This document shows positions 1 to 9,533 of a stretch of DNA of 64,000 nucleotides, one piece after another. Within the stretch, counting starts at the first letter, position 1; every line of letters begins with the position of its first letter. Origin of the DNA: Sipunculus nudus (taxonomy: Eukaryota > Annelida > Sipuncula > Golfingiida > Sipunculidae); contig CM049316.1 of the NCBI GenBank assembly GCA_026874595.1, forward strand, positions 34,853,339 through 34,917,338. The letters run 5' to 3'. A program made the position numbers and the translations under genes. The notes under the pieces are model-generated. The model was given only the letters and a program-made list of their open reading frames with translations. It did no database searches and was not told the origin of the DNA.

Positions 1-21
1 AAAATGTGTAAACTTTTAAAA

Positions 22-1192
22 CTAGAATACGGGTAACCGACAAGTGACTACATGTATCTGCCAAAATCGGATAGTGAGGCATGGATTGAGTGGCAAGGGG
101 AAATAGAGTGAGGTATGTTGCATATTAGCATGGATGTCTGCAGCCTAAATGTGTATGTAGGTTGTGCCACCTACCACAAATCCAGAAAGCTGTCCAAGCT
201 GTATACACCTGCAAAATTTTAGGCAGAAAAGTCAAACCACTACATGTATATGAGCGATTTTTGCCCATGGCAGACAAACAGACAAACACTGTGCAAAAAT
301 CTTTGCAGGTAACCCCTCCAGTTTTGTGTATGATAAAGACCTATGTGAGATCTAAACACATGCACAATTTTGGCCCAATCGGTCAAATGGTTCCTGAGAT
401 ATGGGCTTGGATATGTCCAGCGTTAACTAGAATGTAGGTGGCGCCACCTGTCATAAAATCAAGAAAGCTGTCCACGATGTATAAACCTGCAAAATTTTAG
501 GCAGTTATGTCGAACCACTACAGAGAAATGAGTAATTTTAGGCCACGGCAGACTAACAGACAGACGCTGTGCAAACATTGTTACAGGTGGCGCCACCATT
601 TTTTGTGTATGTTACAGAGCTATCAAAGGGCTACATTTGTATAAAGTTTATTTCCTGATCGGTCAAACGGTTCCCGAGATATAAGCTTGGATGTCATCAG
701 CGTGAACGTGAACGTAGGTGGCGCCACCTGTCATAAAATCAAGAAAGCTATCCTGGATGTATACACATGACGAATTTCAGGTGAATTAGTCAATTCACTG
801 CAGAGATATGAGTGATTTTAACCCAAGGCAGATGAACAGATGGACACTGTGGAAACATGGTTACAGGTGGCGCCACCATTTTTTGTGTATGTTATAAAGC
901 CATCCAAGGGCTACATTTGTATCAATTTTATTTCCTGATCGGTCAAACGGTTCCCGAGGTATGAGGGTTTATGAGTGGAAACAGACCCACAAATGGACAC
1001 TGGATAGAGAGGAAAGGTCAGAGGTCAATGCAAATTGGTTAGGCACCAGTTCACATGTGACCCGATAATAGGTGTAAGTTTGGGAAAAATCGGTCCATTA
1101 GTCTCCGAAGAGTTCTCTGGAAACGAACGCCGCCGCGGCGGAGGAACTCTGTCAAAAACATAGTATCCGCAAAACTTCGTTTTGGCGGATAC
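22..1192 (-). repeat. Type-B tandem block, about 280-bp period
   Basis: The block opens with CTAGAATACGGG and closes with GCGGATAC. The dodecamer GGTGGCGCCACC recurs perfectly at 437, 586, 717 and 866, with degenerate forms near 159 and 308. Alternate dodecamers are 277-280 bp apart, so the true unit is about 280 bp made of two half-units of about 149 and 131 bp. One half-unit starts with 'CTGTCATAAAATCAAGAAAG', the other with 'TTTTTTGTGTATGTTA'. The same order is seen at 29397-30236 and, on the opposite strand, at 56948-58029. The last 230 bp (about 960-1192) are single-copy within the block and include G+C-rich hairpins. A 91-codon frame at 162-437 runs through repeat sequence and is not judged to be a gene. 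Confidence 0.8.
1109..1192. other. Nested G+C-rich palindrome plus hairpin at the B-block end
   Basis: Two inverted repeats lie next to each other. AGAGTTC (1109-1115) pairs with GAACTCT (1144-1150) around the perfect palindrome CCGCCGCGGCGG (1130-1141). Then GTATCCGCAAAAC (1163-1175) pairs with GTTTTGGCGGATAC (1179-1192), with one bulged base and a 3-base loop. The local base composition is far more G+C-rich than the surroundings. The B copy at 29397 keeps only the outer remnants (GTTCTCCGGAAAC and GCGGATAC). Confidence 0.7.
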
Positions 1193-3164
1193 AAAAATAC
1201 AGGTGGCTCCACCAGTCTGCAGAAACTAATAAAAACACTTAATGGTCAATATCCATGCAAAAAATCATGGTGATCTCTGCATTAGTTGTTCAGATATTTC
1301 AGTTTTTGTATCAAATTGTCCATTATTCTGAGGGATACTTCGGAGTCCTATAGCTTGAAGGATATGGGTAACAGAGACCTAATTTCAAGTTTCCACAGGC
1401 ACCTTTCATGGGCCTCCTTGCATGACAAGAATGAAGATTCTAGGTCCAGTTGTTGCAATTTGTACCCTGTTGACAGATAACCACATCTTTAAAGGTCTCA
1501 AAAAAAGAAAAAAATTCATAAAAATTTGAAAAAAAATAGAGGTGGCACACCCAGTCTGCAGAAACTGATGGAACAGCTCATGATCAATATGTATGCCGAA
1601 AATCATGACCATCAGTGTTGTAGTTATTGAAATACTGCAGTTTTTGTATCAAATTTTCCATTATTCTGGGGGGGGGGGGTATTTTGGACCCATACAGCTT
1701 AAAGAATATGGGTAACAGAGACCTAATTTCAAGTTTCCATGGAGACTTTTCATGGGTCTCCCTGTGTGTCAAGAATGAAGATTCTTGGTCCAGTTTTTAT
1801 GATTTGTGCCCTGTTAACAGATGTTCATATCTTTAAAGGTCTCAAAAATACAGAAAAATTTCGTTAAAAAAAACGAACAAATACAGGTGGTGCCACCAGT
1901 CTGCAGAAACTTATGAAACACTCCATGATCAATATCCATGCAAACAATTATGGTTATCTCTGCATTAGTTGTTCAGATACTTTAGCTTTTGTATCAAATT
2001 TTCCATTATTCTGAGCTGTACTTTGGAGTGCCATAGCTCAAAGGATATGGGTAACAGAGACCAAATTTCAGGTTTCCATGGAGACTTATCATGGGTCTCC
2101 CTGTGTGTCAAGAACGAAGATTCTAGGTCCAGTCGTTACGATTTGTACCCTGTTGACAGATAACTACATCCTTAAAGGTCTCAAAAATGGAGAAAACAAT
2201 TTGTGAACATTGAAAAATACAGGTGGCGCCACCAGTCTGCACAAACTGATGAAACATCTCATGATCAATATGTATGTCGAAAATCATGACCATCAGTGAT
2301 GTAGTTAATGAGATATTGAATTTTTTGTATGAAATTTTTGACTATTCTGGGGGGTAATTTTGGGCCCCATAGCTCAAAGGATATGGGTAACAGAGACCTA
2401 ATTTCTGGTTTCCATGAAGACTTTTCATAGGTCTCTCAGTGTGTCAAAAATGAAGATTCTGGGTCCAGTCGTTACGATTTGTGCCACGCTAACAGATGAC
2501 AGCATCCTCAAAGATCTCAAAAATAGAGGAAAAAATCGTAAAAAATCAAACAGTACAGGTGGCACCACCAGTCTGCAGGAACTGATGAAACATCTCATGA
2601 TCAATATGTATGCCAAAAATGAAGACCATCAGTGATGTAGTTATTGAGATATTGAAGTTTTTGTATGAAATTTTTTACTATTCTGGGGGGTACTTTGGGG
2701 CCCCATAGCTCAAAGGATATGGGTAACAGAGACCTAATTTCTGGTTTCCAAGGAGATTTTTCATGGACCTCTCAGTGTGTCAAGAATTAAGATTCTAAGT
2801 CCAGTCTTTATGATTTGTGCCTTGTTAACAGATGTTCTCATTTTTAAAGGTCTCAAAAATAGAGAAAAAAATTCTTAAAAAATCGAAAAATACAGGTGGC
2901 GCCACCAGTCTGTAGGAAGTGATGTAACATCTCATGATCAATATGTATGCCAAAAATCATGACCATCAGTCAAGTAGTTAATGAGATATTGAAGTTTTTG
3001 TATGAAATTTTTGACTTTTCTGGGGGGTACTTTGGGGCCACATAGCTCGAAGGATATGGGTAACAGAGACCTAATTTCTGGTTTCCAAGGAGATTTTTTA
3101 TGGACCTCTCAGAATCCCAAGTTACAAGGTTCTAAGTCAAGCGGTTACGATTTGTGCCTGGTTA
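1193..3164 (-). repeat. Type-A tandem array, six monomers of about 336-345 bp
   Basis: The segment 'AGGTGGNNCCACCAGTCTGC' begins each unit, with the GGTGG motif at 1202, 1541, 1886, 2222, 2558 and 2895; spacings are 339, 345, 336, 336 and 337 bp. Each unit then has, in order, a GATCAATATGTATGCC block, a TTTTTGTATGAAATTTT block, a 'CTGGGGGGTACTTTGG' block, the string GGATATGGGTAACAGAGACC, and 'TTACGATTTGTGCCCTGTTA'. The last unit is shorter and passes into the microsatellite at its GTTAAC site. Most units contain a 60-75 codon frame with the residues MGNRDLIS, which is why several similar short frames appear; these are treated as a property of the repeat and not as separate genes. Confidence 0.9.
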
Positions 3165-3238
3165 ACGGACGGACAGACGGACAGACGGACAGACGGACAG
3201 ACAGACAGACGGACAGACGGACAGACGGACGACGGACA
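3165..3238. repeat. Tetranucleotide (ACGG/ACAG)n microsatellite
   Basis: About 18 units of GGAC/AGAC begin directly at the GTTAAC that ends the last A monomer. Counterparts in the other copies are short TGTCCGTCGTCCGT-type tracts (46095-46115, 56132-56150, 16640-16675) and GGCCGGCCGGACAGATGG at 38680. A tract of this sort next to a tandem core is a reported trait of bivalve pearl-type elements. Confidence 0.9.
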
Positions 3239-3253
3239 AAGAGTGATCGCTAT

Positions 3254-3282
3254 AGCTCAGATGACTTTCAGTCAGCTGAGCT
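3254..3282. repeat. Terminal hairpin of the composite element
   Basis: AGCTCAGATGACT (3254-3266) pairs with AGTCAGCTGAGCT (3270-3282) at 12 of 13 positions around a TTC loop. The related hairpin at 46051-46079 has more mismatches. Copies at 56095 and 16614 keep only the inner half. It is followed by AAAAAC, matching the T-run before 46051 on the other strand. Confidence 0.8.
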
Positions 3283-3422
3283 AAAAACTTATATGTATTA
3301 CATAAAAATCACACAAAAGTGCAGATAAACAAATCTGTGTCTGGGAAACGACATCTTAACTGCGAACTTGCTTACATTAGCTTTCCCACGAAATCGTCTC
3401 CGGGGCGTGACCGCGTTAGTTT

Positions 3423-4114
3423 TGATGTCTTATGGGGCTGCCCCACTTAGGCGACTCTACAGGCGACTACAGGCGACCAGCCTGTCGCCTTGTGGTCACC
3501 GAAAAAAAGGCGACAGGACCTCCGCTATGAAATTGTTCTACGACAAACTACAAATGTTGGACTGCTGTCTGAGCTACGACAAGCTGCCGACTGCCGACAC
3601 AGTCGCTGCGACCAAGATCAATCTCCTACGACAAGCTACGACCACACTACGACAATCTACGATCACACTGGCGACAACCTACGGCACCAGAATTTTTGTT
3701 AGGTCCACCCGCGTCAAGCTTCGACGAGTCTCTGCCATGTGCTATGTGAGTAGCCGGACACAAGGATGGGCCTTGTTTCAAGTAAAAACAGCCCACGACA
3801 ACACAAACGACAACCAACGTCACCCGGCGACAGCCTAAGACAGGACCTACGACAACCCACGTCACCTGGCGACAGCCTACGACAGCACCTACGCCAGTAG
3901 AAGACAGGCTACGCTCACTGGCGACAAAAAAGCTGTTGCCTGAGAATTTTGAACTTGTTGAAAATCCTGAAGCGACAGCTTCGAGGTCACACGTCTTGGG
4001 ATGACTTCAGGCGACCTCATGCGACCATACAGGCAACCCCCGGCGACCATGAGGCGACAGCCTGGTCGTCTGTAGTCGCCTGTAGAGTGGCCTAAGTGGA
4101 AGGTATAGACGTCA
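3423..4114. mobile_element. Non-autonomous DNA transposon with long TIRs (692 bp)
   Basis: Left sequence from TGATGTC through CCACTTAGG, ACTCTACAGGCGACTACAG and CCTGTCGCC is repeated inverted at the right end (TGACGTC, CCACTTAGG, ACTCTACAGGCGACTACAG), giving imperfect TIRs of more than 80 bp. CGTTAG occurs just outside both ends (3414-3419 with three extra T before the TIR, and 4115-4120), a possible imperfect 6-9 bp target duplication that would fit a MULE- or hAT-like origin. The body is G+C-rich for this region and made of CGACA-type short repeats, including a 42-bp tandem pair. The 156-codon frame at 3368-3838 and its shadows run through this repetitive body and show no domain, so I do not call a gene. 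Confidence 0.75.
3807..3890. repeat. 42-bp tandem duplication inside the TIR element
   Basis: Two consecutive 42-bp units start ACGACAACC at 3807 and 3849. They share ACGTCACC-GGCGACAGCCTA and differ at a few positions. Confidence 0.75.
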
Positions 4115-4120
4115 CGTTAG

Positions 4121-5335
4121 AGCGAGAATTCTTGTAACCTGGAACATTTAGAAGAGTGACTGTGTTATGGGTATTATTTAATGAACTCAGTGAAAGATTT
4201 GTATTACTTCGTTATCGGTGTTGACGTCAGCCCCAGAGATCTGTAAGTAACCTATTTATTTTATTATTATATATATATTTTTTTTTATCTTACAACTGTC
4301 TAAGAGTCTATTTTGAGTGTGACAATGTCTGGTGTGCCTGTTATTGTGACTGACTGAAAAGGACTTTGAATTTCACATCCCCAGTGATGTGACATATGAC
4401 AAAACAAACCACTAGTTTAGAAATTGAAAAAACACATCCTGAAAAGTATGTTCTTGGGCTACAAAACAAGAAAGGTTGTCTCCTTCCTATGAAGGGATAA
4501 GCTACCGTAAAGGTCTTGAATACCCGTGGGAAATTCGAGAGACCCTTAAAAGGACTGATTAACGTTTTATCATTAACAAACAGTTATGATTGTGTGACCT
4601 TGATAACTGTGGCAAGGTCATCAATGTCCGAATTTGACCTAGCCCTTCATAAAATGCATGATTGGTCAATTAATGTTGACTGTGCCTCTTATTTGTTTTA
4701 AGTTATCCCTCTAACATCATTAAGCAAGACTGACTCTGTGACTTTGAAAAATCAATTTTGTTTTAGCTTTGCCTTTTTTTAACTCTTATGTGAAGCATCA
4801 ATAGTGTGCGTTTGATGACTCTAGCTCTTGTTGTTCAAGTTATTTTAGCAAATTTAAGCAAATTGCATCTGTGAAACTGAAAAGTGCATTCAGTTTATCC
4901 ATATACCAAATTAGCCTAGTCTTTTTAGATTCATCAATCGAGTTTGGTGACTGTAGCTCTGAACAACCGAAAAACGTTTTGTAAAATTTACACCTAGCAT
5001 CTCAGCGAAGATCTCTGTAGGTTTAAGATAATACTGTACCCTACGGTCGTGTTTCAACGAGTGCGCCTTCCGGGGGTTCCTCGGTGTTTTGTCCAAGCGG
5101 TTACACTAAACAAATATTTAAAAATATGTGTATCAGGTCAACATACTGAATCTTCGCCTTTTAAATCTGAGACTTACTAGTATTTCACGACACTGCCGAT
5201 TTGGAACATGGGTCCAGCGGGCTACATTATCTTGGTAGGAAAATAACAGTAACCCACTACCCAATATATTCAATCAGATGAGCTATAATACAACCGGTCG
5301 CGCTGAATCCGTGTATGCCGTGTATAACACATAGA
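4121..5335. other. Unassigned A+T-rich DNA with weak internal repetition
   Basis: No gene is seen. The part from about 4600 to 5000 has repeat-like phrases, for example CATCAAT followed by 'TTTGATGACTCTAGCTC' at 4796 and a related 'GTTTGGTGACTGTAGCTC' after CATCAAT at 4932, an offset of about 136 bp. This may be a decayed tandem repeat. Confidence 0.35.
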
Positions 5336-5903
5336 ACGGCCCCTTAGGTAATAACGTTCCCTATTGTAATAATTATTACATTAGGGGTTACAAGTGAGCT
5401 ATTTCTCATAATCCCTATTGTAATAACGCGCACTACTGTTATAATTATTACATTAGGGGTTGCCCTTATTGTAATTAAATTTGTTAACATTAAGGGTTGC
5501 GGTTGCAAAGGTGTTTGTACGCCACCTTTGGTGGAATACTTTTAAATAATGTGAACCCTAACTCTAACAATAGAATAATCGCAATATCATCACAACTTAT
5601 TACAACTGATTATTACAACGGGGTTGCTTGGTGGAACCTGCATTGTAATATCGTTCCCTAATGTAATAAATTATATTTCTAGGGTTAGGATTAAACGCTT
5701 CTTCATCAAAGCTGGGAAAAAACCTTATGAAACCTTCAGAAGCCCAAACCTTAAGGTAATAAAAATATTATTACAATAGCAACCCCTTATGTAATAATTA
5801 TAACAATAGTGCACATTATTACAATAGGGGTTATAAGAAACAGCCCATTTGTAACGTTATTCCCTATTATTACAATAGGGAACGTTATTACAACAGGGGC
5901 CGT
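5336..5903. mobile_element. TIR element with about 130-bp imperfect inverted ends (568 bp)
   Basis: The left end ACGGCCCCTTAGGTAATAACG and the inverted right end ACGGCCCCTGTTGTAATAACG match. The match continues through TTCCCTATTGTAATAAT, a 'TAACCCCTATTGTAATAA' block and 'TATAATTATTACAT-AGGGGTTG', for about 130 bp on each side. The ends also contain many short TAATAATTATTA-like palindromes, so a single strand could fold along almost its full length. No clear target duplication was found, and no protein is encoded. It is a MITE or foldback element of unknown superfamily. Confidence 0.85.
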
Positions 5904-6863
5904 AACAACACATGACGGATAGAGAAATTGTCAAAGTTACCAAAATTCAAACGCTTGATCTTATGTTGTCGAGTGTTTCATTGATTACGGAACGGCAACC
6001 GGGCACCCCTTATGATCCCGCCATTGACTCGAAGGCAAAATGAAGAAATAGATAGACACCATAAATTCTACGCTCTTTACACAGCGCTTTACCTATAGGG
6101 CTACTTCCTATATCTTTAGAAGCGCAAGATTTCCGCTGCCTCGGGAGCGTACATAAATTCGATCTAATGTCTTCTTAGCGACAGGTTAGCTTTCCTGATT
6201 GTTCTGAGAAATCACATAAGAAGTGTAAGTTACAACATATCATAATTATCGAAGTTTTATTTTGTCCTCACTTCAAATACTGTGCAGGAAAAAGCCTTCG
6301 ATCTTCCTTTATAAAAAGAAGCGTCTCAATGAAGGCCTCGGATGGGGCTGTTTATAACCAAACCAGTTTAAAGGACAGGTTTAATCAAATGGATGAACGC
6401 AACATAAAGGAAAGCTGTTAGGTTAAGCGACTTTTTTCCATTTGCCCTTTTATGAGGGAACACCTGTTTTTGTATTATGTACCTTTCTTAACATAATAAA
6501 GATACTGAATTAGCTTTATCAGACGCCCGAGCAGTGGCTTAAATTTAAAGTACTGGTGATTTAGTCAGACGTCAATTGCCGAACCTTTGACTCCTGATAT
6601 TTCTTTTATTGACGATAAATTTCAGATTTATTGCTGCCCTAAAATCAGGGCTCTGAAGATTACCAACGTAGGTGAAGATGGAGACATTCCTTTAGCAACC
6701 CATGTATATATACTTTATTCATAAACCATAAAATTTTACCGTATGTGAGGTATTGAGACTGTGTGCGTTGATGGTGTTGCAGGGAAACTTTTATATAATG
6801 CAAAACTGTACTGTGAGTGAGAAAGAATAGGCATAATATTGCGCCTGATTATGTCCCTTTAAA
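5904..6863. other. Unassigned DNA; holds a short dispersed repeat
   Basis: Nothing gene-like was seen apart from the repeat listed at 6061-6125. Confidence 0.3.
6061..6125 (-). repeat. Short dispersed repeat, inverted copy of 26821-26935
   Basis: The reverse complement contains 'TATAGGTAAAGCGCTGTG' and 'TAAAGAGCGTAGAATTTA', matching 'TATAGTTAAAGCGCTGTG' and 'TAAAGGGCGTAAATATAG' near 26845. Match length is about 60 bp with several substitutions. It is a small dispersed repeat of unknown type. Confidence 0.65.
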
Positions 6864-6962
6864 AACTACTACTGCTACTGTTACTTCTACTACTACTACT
6901 TCTACTACTACTACTTCTTTTACTACAACTACTACTACTACTATTAATAATAATAATAATTA
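6864..6962. repeat. Interrupted (CTA)n then (TAA)n microsatellite
   Basis: A run of CTA/CTT trinucleotides with scattered changes grades into AATAATAATAAT. It is a simple sequence repeat. Confidence 0.95.
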
Positions 6963-9341
6963 ACAAAAAAATGTGATGTAAGAACCATCAAACGCTTGGC
7001 GTAAAGCAAAAGAACATTCAAGGTATCTCTTTTGATATCTGATGTTTATTAATTAACAGAATACCTTGAACCTCTTATAAAATAAATACCAAAATAGCCA
7101 ATAAAAAGGTGCACAGTTTTGTCCCCTTTGTTTATATTCACGGTTTCATAACATTGGGTGGGTGGCAGAGTTGCTTCAGGTAAATACATCTGACGGCAAT
7201 TCAGACGAACCACAGTTTTGTAAATGACAGGAGATTACGTTGCCTCAACAACTATTATTCTTTCGATGCACTATCAGCCGCCTACAGTTACATTGTTTTT
7301 CTGTATATCAGCATGGGATCGTATACCATGTTTACCAATAGTCTGTACATAATAGCTCGTATATCATTCAGGGAGCGATATTATAAACCTTATTGGGATA
7401 CTTTTTATCCAGATCAAGCCGGAAATCACATGAATTATATAAATCAGCATTGGTATTGGTGAATATGCTGTGGTTTGTGGGTATTCTGCTTACTAATTTG
7501 ATTGTTTGGTTAGCTCTATACCTTGACCCCCGTAGGCTAATTAGGCTCAATATCCTAGTGTTTGTGAGTATACACCTGCATAATGTTGCATAGTGGTCCT
7601 GATGTTTGAATATTCATTAACATTCATGACGAGCTTTTCGCATGACCTCTCGTGTATTATGTCAGCTTTCATACCTTGTAGTAAATAAGGGAATGAGTGA
7701 AAGCAGCCAAGGTTGAAAATTTGCTTTAAGCCTTATTTATGGACAGTCAAAGTAAGGGAACCATATGTTTAATAAGTGTGAAGATTGGTTAGAAAGGTGA
7801 CGTTATTGGGCCAAATATAGCTTGTAATGTCGCTCACCCGGTGAATAAATTGTGACAAGTGCCTGTGCCCGTAGCACAACAATGCGATAGTAATGTATTC
7901 TACAGTTAAACTATCTCTCATGTATGAAATGAAGGCCCTTTTAAGGTTCTTTTGTCAAGCCCACTAAATGACATCTTGGTCATGGTCATCATAATAAATA
8001 AAGCACTACAAATTACATTTGATTACAGATTTTCACTTAACGGGCAAGGCGTTAAGAATATGAGCTACAGAGCTGAATGATTTCGGTTCATCCCCGTCCG
8101 CTTCTCATAGTCAAAATAATGAAACGTTTATAGAATTATAGATATTTCCTGCATGTAATGTCTGAAAGCCAGGTTTATTACTCTCCTCGTTTATGTAACT
8201 TAAAATCCAGGAGGCTGAATTATAACATCTTATTTAATATTGTTTCCTTTATTTTCACCCAATAGAAAGTGTCACAAACAGGGCGTACCATTCACAGCAA
8301 AAAGAAATGAGAACCTCAAATTAACTCATTCCCTGAATATCAAACTCCAGCGTTGCATAGATCTGCACATAAATATTTCATATTTCAAGACTAATTATAA
8401 CTAATGATATAAAATAAATAAATGACATGTCTTTTGCTAGAATGCTGATAGTAGTCCTGACTTTTTCAGTTTTTATATTTTTTTTCACTCTATCTGTTTG
8501 TTCAGTTTCACCATTTTATCTACAGAAACATCATATATCGATCCGGGGACTTTTTTATTTAATTAATTTAATTCAATACAAGACGTTATATTACATACAG
8601 TACCCATCCTTTATGTACGAAACCATATAAAAGTATCTTATCTGTGGAGCGGTGTCCAGGAGAACTTCTTTAACATGATTTGTCATGATTTAACGTTAAA
8701 AACGCTCTTATTTTATGATTAATTGCCTATAACTAATGCAATAATTAAGGACTTGTATTTTTGCGGAGAGGTTAAAGTGACGTAAGGACCATTATAGGTG
8801 ATGAGATTATCATTAAGATCGCTGTAGAATAAGATGAAATGATGCAAGGAAATTGGAACAATAAAACCAACGGGCCTGCCGGTGAAAAAAAATATAGATG
8901 TCCATAAAGACACCGAAACTGTGTCACTAATGAGTATTAAATTGAGAGCGGTGAGAATATTGATTGCAGGTGTTCTGGCTGAGCCTGGCCAGTTGCAAGA
9001 CCAACCGTTGAATAACGGTTCTATGTATGTGTTAATAATAATTCAAATAGTATTATATTAATGAAAATTGCAGATATGTAAAATCTGAAATAAACATGTG
9101 TATTTTTAGTCAATCATGCTTGAATTTTTTTAATTAAATGTTGAATTATTTAACTAGGATCCGTCGTATTAGGACATACAGGAGGGAATTCAAAATGACT
9201 AATTGTGTTTATAATCAACTGTCTAATAGTCTGTAAACATCGTTACAGTAGCATGTGGTATGTTTTTCAATATAAAAGTCGTAGAGTATATTCCCTGCTC
9301 AAGATTGACTTGGACTGATTTCTCGAGTCTTGATCTGCCAG
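6963..9341. other. Unassigned A+T-rich DNA
   Basis: No gene or repeat family is recognised. The only small structure seen is a perfect 7-bp hairpin AACCGTT-GAAT-AACGGTT at 9003-9020. The short frames at 7368-7593, 8427-8630 and 8719-8913 are A+T-rich and show no domain. Confidence 0.4.
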
Positions 9342-9424
9342 TCCACGTCTATGGCCGTGAAACAATGGACGCGGTAGCGGAATTGAGTCAAGTTCGCACT
9401 CGAGTCCTACCTCAATGGTTCAAA
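9342..9424 (+). CDS. Candidate internal coding exon, product unknown
   Basis: This is a weak call. The stretch follows a CTGCCAG acceptor-like site and ends at AAA before GTAAGT, a strong donor. Its open frame reads VYGRETMDAVAELSQVRTRV and then LPQWFK, and is more G+C-rich (roughly half) than the flanks. The exon would be 83 nt, so it would not preserve phase alone. The frame is part of a longer open stretch, 9260-9481, whose ends look non-coding. I do not recognise a family, there is no partner exon nearby, and the polypyrimidine tract before the acceptor is poor. It could be a chance open frame or a relic. Confidence 0.22.
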
Positions 9425-9502
9425 GTAAGTGCTGGATTTATTAATGTAGTCATGCCGGCAATTTATCCTTGTGGCCAATAAACATTTTGAACTGATATTT
9501 AA

Positions 9503-9533
9503 CCCCCCCCCCCCTCCCCCACCTCCTACCCCG
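9503..9533. repeat. C-rich homopolymer tract
   Basis: A run of 12 or more C is followed by TCCCCCACCTCC. It is low complexity, and the glycine-rich frame on the other strand is an artefact of it. Confidence 0.95.

Larger units (their letters stand above)
1..3282 (-). mobile_element. Composite tandem-repeat element, copy 1, cut by the window's left edge
   Basis: A complex repeat read here in reverse relative to the copies at 46051 and 56095. From right to left it has a terminal hairpin (3254-3282), a tetranucleotide tract (3165-3238), six type-A monomers (about 1193-3164) and a type-B block (22-1192). Boundaries on the right are supported by the same junction (T-run followed by AGCTCAGCTGAC) at 46051. 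The opposite end, which in other copies carries CTCAGCTGAGCGTCATG and a GGCCCATGGGCC-type palindrome, is not present in the window. No transposase or other protein is visible, so it would be non-autonomous. The layout (unique ends, tandem core, ACGG-type microsatellite) resembles bivalve 'pearl' and related tandem-repeat-containing elements; that family link is from memory and unverified. Confidence 0.75.

Noticed and set aside
1193-3164. Regularly spaced repeats as a CRISPR array
   Set aside because: Units are about 336 bp and repeat along their whole length, with no short repeat/unique spacer pattern. The genome is eukaryotic in style.
3368-3838. 156-codon frame as a possible gene
   Set aside because: It is mostly within the CGACA-repeat body of the TIR element at 3423-4114; overlapping frames on both strands arise from the same repeat.
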